Assembly (NCBI GenBank): GCA_964345695.1
Contig: CAYFSC010000057.1
Span: 1-16,327 of the forward strand
Direction of reading: 5' to 3'
Length of the DNA: 16,327 nucleotides
Source of the DNA: CAYFSC01 sp964345695
GTDB lineage: Bacteria; Bacteroidota; Rhodothermia; Rhodothermales; Salinibacteraceae
This document shows, one piece after another, positions 13,335 to 16,327 of this stretch. A program made the translations under genes and the position numbers. The stretch's first letter is position 1. Every line of letters starts with the position of its first letter. The notes under the pieces were generated by a model. It was not told the origin of the DNA. It ran no database searches and saw nothing but the letters and a program-made list of their open reading frames with translations.

Positions 13335-14165
13335 ATGGAAGACCTCCAGAGCTTCTTCACACCCGAGACGATGACGGTGGCGACGAACTATCTCCTGAAA
13401 ACCATTGGGTTTATCGCCATCCTGGTGGTCGGCCGATTCATCGCCGGCTGGATACGCAGCATCATCCGCGACGGCCTGGACCGGCCAAGCTTCGACAAGA
13501 CCCTGGTCAAGTTCGCGGGGAATTTTGCCTATTACGGGGTTTTTGTCCTCGCCATCCTGGCCGGCCTGCAAACCCTCGGCGTCCAAATTGGCAGCTTTGT
13601 CGCCGTGCTGGCAGCCGCGGGATTTGCCATTGGCCTTGCCCTGCAGGGCACACTGGCCAATTTCGCCGCCGGCATCATGCTGCTTATCTTCCGTCCGTTC
13701 AACGTGGGGGATTATGTGGAGGTCGGCGGCGAGACGGGCTTCGTGCGCGACATCCAACTCTTCTTCACGAAGCTCGACACGCGCGACAATCACCTGATCG
13801 TTATCCCGAACAGCGACATCTTTGGATCGACCATCGAGAACATCTTCCACTATGATGTCGTGCGCGTGGATTGCAACGTCGGGACCGACTATCCCGCCGA
13901 CGTCGACCAGACGCGCGAGGTCCTGCTCCGCGCCGCCCGCTCGATCGACGATCGCGTGGAGGAGAAGGGCGTACAGGCTACCCTGAAAGGGCTGGGCGAC
14001 TCGGCCATCTCCTGGCAGGTGCGCGTCTGGGCGGAAACCGATGACTACTTTCGCCTGAAGCAGCAGCTCACACGCGCCGTGAAGTACGAACTCGACAAGG
14101 CCGGCATCGGCATTCCGTATCCGCAGATGGACGTGCACATGGACAAGCTCAACGGCACGGCGTAG
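13335..14165 (+). CDS. mscS: Small-conductance mechanosensitive channel (MscS family)
   Basis: The 276-residue protein has the minimal MscS architecture: TM1 (about 20-45), TM2 (60-82) and the pore helix TM3 (88-115), then a cytoplasmic beta and alpha/beta vestibule. The pore helix carries the Ala/Gly-rich packing pattern AAAGFAIGLALQGTLANFAAG (94-113), followed by the family signature FRPFNVGDYVEV and later VIPNSDIFGSTIENIF. Length matches the E. coli MscS class. It opens under membrane tension and releases solutes on hypo-osmotic shock, which fits a halophile that must survive dilution. It should sit in the inner membrane as a heptamer. It has its own likely promoter at 13256-13283 and a hairpin 1 bp after its stop. 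The following RDD gene is co-oriented. Confidence 0.95.
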   Translation: MEDLQSFFTPETMTVATNYLLKTIGFIAILVVGRFIAGWIRSIIRDGLDRPSFDKTLVKFAGNFAYYGVFVLAILAGLQTLGVQIGSFVAVLAAAGFAIGLALQGTLANFAAGIMLLIFRPFNVGDYVEVGGETGFVRDIQLFFTKLDTRDNHLIVIPNSDIFGSTIENIFHYDVVRVDCNVGTDYPADVDQTREVLLRAARSIDDRVEEKGVQATLKGLGDSAISWQVRVWAETDDYFRLKQQLTRAVKYELDKAGIGIPYPQMDVHMDKLNGTA

Positions 14166-14166
14166 C

Positions 14167-14194
14167 GCACTGTCGTCTCTAGGAGAGAGCGTGC
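14167..14194 (+). terminator. Hairpin directly after mscS
   Basis: GCAC (14167-14170) pairs with GTGC (14191-14194), and inside it TCTCT (14176-14180) pairs with AGAGA (14184-14188) around a 3-nt loop. It begins 1 bp after the TAG stop. There is no U-tract, as in other hairpins in this window. It likely defines or protects the mscS mRNA end. Confidence 0.35.
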
Positions 14195-14292
14195 AGGGGT
14201 GGAAGCATTTCGGAGCACAGGCGTACAGAACCGGTGCGACTGTGGAGCCCTCCCACCGCTCGTCTCTCCCTTCTGCAACCTGTGCCCCTTCC

Positions 14293-15498
14293 ATGCCCGC
14301 GGACGACGACCGACCCTCTGCTTCCGACCCGGATGCTTCCCATAGCGCATCGCACGGCGACTCTTCAGGGGCCGAGGAAGACGGACGCCGGGAGGCGTAC
14401 GAAGCGGCGATGGAGGATCCTTCCTTCGATCCGCGCGCCACGATTACGCCCGACGTCTTCGAGGTCCACGAGGATCTGCTGGGCATCCCACTGGCGGCCC
14501 CGTGGCGACGCCTCGTGGCGGTCGTCGTCGACTTCATGATTGCCGGCCTGCTGGCAAACGTCGGCGGGGCATGGATCGGCCTGGCCGTGGCATTTATCTT
14601 CTTCCGCGTGGCTACGCGCCAGCAGGTCAAGAATCCGCTCAAGCGCTGGGCGCGTACGACCCTGGCGTTTTTGGGGGCGATTGTCCTTTTCATCACAGCA
14701 GTTGCCCTCGTGGATGCCGATGGGGACGAGGAGGACGGGTCCTCGCCCTTGAGCATCGCCTCCATGGTGACGAGCGAGGACGCTCCTCCCGACTCCGATA
14801 CAGCCTCGTCCCCCGGGCGCAGAGCAGTGGCCGACACGGTGGCGCGGCTGCTGCGGCAGTACGACGTGGATGCCCAGCGTCTCGACCGCCTGCCGGGCCT
14901 TTCGCCGCTGACGCTCGAAGCCATCAGCACTGCGGAGAGCCCGCTCGACTCGATGGCATCGCAGGCGCGCACGGACATGGTGCAGACGCTTCGCCGCTAC
15001 GCCGATGCCGTCGCTGCCCGTGATACCGCCGCCGTCGATTCGCTCCAGGCTTCGGCTGCAGCCGTCACGGCTGGGTCTCGCTTGCAGTCTCTCCGGTCGC
15101 GGGTCGACGAGATGGAGAGGCGCACTCGTCGACTCGAAGATGAAAACCAGCGGCTAGAGACACTCGTGGAGGAGCCCTCCTTCTTCTACATCGCACGGGC
15201 CACGGCGAACGACCTCGGCCTCACCTTCGGGTGGATCGCTGTCTACTTCACCCTCTTCTGGGCCTGGTGGGACGGACAAACGCCCGGCAAGCGGCTCGTG
15301 GATTGCAAGGTGGTGCGCCTGGACGGCAAGCCCATCTCGCTGTGGTTCGCACTGGAGCGCTTTGGAGGCTACGCGGCCGGTGTGATCACCGGCTTCCTCG
15401 GGTTTGCGCAGCTATACTGGGATCCGAACCTGCAAGGCATCCATGACCGCATCGCCCGTACGGTGGTGATCCGCACCTCACAGGACTCCCGCGCCTGA
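14293..15498 (+). CDS. RDD-family membrane protein with a large insertion
   Basis: The 401-residue protein has a Ser/Asp-rich acidic N-terminus (1-60), then the RDD-type opening APWRRLVAVVVDFMIAGLL with the Arg and Asp of the family signature. Two or three hydrophobic segments follow to about residue 150. Next come about 160 residues not typical of RDD domains: an acidic linker, helices, and a coiled coil (LQSLRSRVDEMERRTRRLE and following heptads). The RDD domain then resumes with LTFGWIAVYFTLFWAWWDGQTPGKRLVDCKVVRLDG (the typical GxTxGK block) and ends in DPNLQGIHDRIARTVVI, the second Asp-containing motif. Ordinary RDD proteins are about 150-250 residues. Family members are membrane proteins of uncertain function, some linked to Na+/H+ exchange. 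The ATG at 14293 starts the acidic region; an upstream extension to 14191 looks non-coding. It is downstream of mscS by 127 bp. Confidence 0.88.
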   Translation: MPADDDRPSASDPDASHSASHGDSSGAEEDGRREAYEAAMEDPSFDPRATITPDVFEVHEDLLGIPLAAPWRRLVAVVVDFMIAGLLANVGGAWIGLAVAFIFFRVATRQQVKNPLKRWARTTLAFLGAIVLFITAVALVDADGDEEDGSSPLSIASMVTSEDAPPDSDTASSPGRRAVADTVARLLRQYDVDAQRLDRLPGLSPLTLEAISTAESPLDSMASQARTDMVQTLRRYADAVAARDTAAVDSLQASAAAVTAGSRLQSLRSRVDEMERRTRRLEDENQRLETLVEEPSFFYIARATANDLGLTFGWIAVYFTLFWAWWDGQTPGKRLVDCKVVRLDGKPISLWFALERFGGYAAGVITGFLGFAQLYWDPNLQGIHDRIARTVVIRTSQDSRA

Positions 15499-15635
15499 CT
15501 CTCTCCACCGTCAGGGCCGCTTTGGAGTGTGTCGGTTTCGGAAAGGCCGGGCGGACGTGGAACGCTGCGTCGCGCGGTGGCTACGAACCGCAGATGTTCC
15601 TACCGCATCAATCTCACTCATAAACTCCCTTGCTC

Positions 15636-16070
15636 ATGCCTACACGAACAGCCGAAGCGACCTGGAACGGCGACCTGTCTTCCGGATCCGGCACCATGTC
15701 GGTGGAAAGCGGCGCGTACGCCGGCGCCTACTCCTTCGGGTCCCGCTTCGAGGACGCCAGCGGATCGAACCCAGAAGAACTGATTGCCGCCGCGCACGCG
15801 GGCTGCTACTCGATGGCGCTGTCCAACATCCTTGCCGATGCCGGATACGACCCAACCTCCGTGCACACAACGGCCGAGGTAACACTGCAGATGCTCCCCG
15901 ACGACGGACCGACCATCACAAAGATCCATCTTACCACGGAGGCGACCGTGCCCGACCTCGATGACGCGACGTTCCAGCAGCACGCCACCGAGGCCAAGGA
16001 AGGCTGTCCCGTCTCCAAAGCCCTGGCCGGCCCTGAGATCTCTCTCGACGCAACGCTGTCCAGCGCCTGA
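15636..16070 (+). CDS. osmC: OsmC-family peroxidase
   Basis: The 144-residue protein matches OsmC/Ohr-type thiol peroxidases in length and motifs. The two reactive cysteines are C57 in AAAHAGCYSMAL and C124 in AKEGCPVSKAL, and the segment GSNPEELIAAAHAGC contains the Glu usually found just before the peroxidatic Cys. R37 in FGSRFED fits the conserved Arg near the active site. OsmC family enzymes are cytoplasmic homodimers that reduce organic hydroperoxides, and they are often induced by osmotic or oxidative stress. The pattern suits the OsmC subgroup more than Ohr. The ATG at 15636 is used; a TTG at 15630 would add two residues. The gene lies 137 bp after the RDD gene, is likely separately transcribed, and is followed by several inverted repeats. 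Confidence 0.93.
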   Translation: MPTRTAEATWNGDLSSGSGTMSVESGAYAGAYSFGSRFEDASGSNPEELIAAAHAGCYSMALSNILADAGYDPTSVHTTAEVTLQMLPDDGPTITKIHLTTEATVPDLDDATFQQHATEAKEGCPVSKALAGPEISLDATLSSA

Positions 16071-16110
16071 CACGCAACGGGCCAGCGCCTCCCCCCTGAC
16101 ACGTTGAAGT

Positions 16111-16158
16111 TCCCTCGTGAGAGGGATGCCTTCCCGGACGGATCGGGAACCATCCGGG
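16111..16158 (+). terminator. Two tandem hairpins after osmC
   Basis: The first hairpin pairs TCCCTC (16111-16116) with GAGGGA (16121-16126) around GTGA, a GNRA-type loop. The second pairs CCCGGACGG (16133-16141) with CCATCCGGG (16150-16158), with one C-A mismatch and an 8-nt loop. They start 40 bp after the osmC stop. No U-tract follows either. Two consecutive stems after a highly expressed gene type suggest termination or 3'-end protection. Confidence 0.45.
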
Positions 16159-16167
16159 GACGCTCGG

Positions 16168-16264
16168 ACGGGAGGCGAGACGCCTGATCAGAAGCTATGG
16201 CCCCGATGCGACGGGCGTCCGCTCGAAACATCGGTGGACCCGTAGAACAGCGCTCGCCTCCCGT
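16168..16264. repeat. 12-bp perfect inverted repeat enclosing a foldable segment
   Basis: ACGGGAGGCGAG (16168-16179) and CTCGCCTCCCGT (16253-16264) are perfect 12-bp arms 73 bp apart. Inside, ACGGGCGTCC (16211-16220) can pair with GGACCCGT (16236-16243) with a small bulge, and CCGATG (16203-16208) with CATCGG (16229-16234) as an alternative. A near direct repeat, 14 of 16 bases identical, lies at 16204-16219 and 16267-16282. It could be a small structured RNA, a DNA-binding element, or the start region of a gene running off the window; no choice can be made from the sequence alone. Confidence 0.4.
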
Positions 16265-16327
16265 TTCGATGCGCTGGGCGTCGGAGTCAGCACTCGGGGA
16301 CCAGACCTGGATCCGTCGCGACGACGT

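Noticed and set aside
13323..14978. A 551-residue minus-strand open frame antisense to mscS and the RDD gene
   Set aside because: It is Arg/Ser/Ala-rich without domains and mirrors two well-supported plus-strand genes; GC-rich DNA gives long antisense frames.
16197..16327. Partial gene running off the right edge
   Set aside because: The frame stays open for 43 codons to the end, but codon bias is only moderate and the fragment is too short to recognise.

Overview
The window looks like a chromosomal segment of a halophilic or thermophilic member of the Rhodothermia (Salinibacter-like Bacteroidota). The DNA is GC-rich with strongly GC-biased third codon positions, most proteins are rich in Asp and Glu, Shine-Dalgarno sequences are mostly weak or absent, and several families are typical of that group: a YtxJ-type bacillithiol redox protein, a GIN-domain (DUF2807) surface protein, tandem universal stress proteins and an Npt1/Npt2-like transporter. 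The assignment is inferred from composition and gene content. There are no rRNA or tRNA genes, CRISPR arrays, insertion sequences or phage genes.

Layout. Positions 1-700 carry two small unidentified plus-strand genes (158-406, 463-651). From about 709 to 7737 the genes are on the minus strand. In transcription order they are an M3 oligoendopeptidase F (7737-5926), a SAM methyltransferase overlapping its end (5936-5232), two double-domain universal stress proteins (5101-4142 and 4093-3158), a small CBM48/E-set protein (2689-2387) and an Npt1/Npt2-like membrane transporter (2061-709). The 468-bp gap at 2690-3157 has no convincing gene but holds a degenerate 21-bp-periodic repeat and two perfect inverted repeats.

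Divergent from pepF is a coupled pair on the plus strand: a YtxJ/BrxC-like monothiol protein (8122-8505) and a TlpA-type lipoprotein thioredoxin (8505-9122), sharing one base at a TAATG junction. A secreted GIN-domain protein follows (9299-10033). Positions 10167-11845 hold a minus-strand helix-turn-helix protein, a divergent plus-strand unknown (10698-11336) and a convergent minus-strand unknown (11381-11845). The right end is a plus-strand run of envelope and stress genes: a YdjM-family membrane hydrolase (12121-13197), an MscS-type mechanosensitive channel (13335-14165), an RDD-family membrane protein with a large insertion splitting the domain (14293-15498), and an OsmC-family peroxidase (15636-16070). 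A 257-bp non-coding tail with several nested inverted repeats ends the window.

Taken together the genes suggest stress and envelope housekeeping: osmotic release (MscS), thiol and peroxide redox control (YtxJ, TlpA, OsmC) and nucleotide-binding stress proteins (Usp). I found no single large new system. The best leads are the 21-bp periodic array, the interrupted RDD protein, the redox gene pair, the folded non-coding tail and the two unknown genes around 10.7-11.8 kb.
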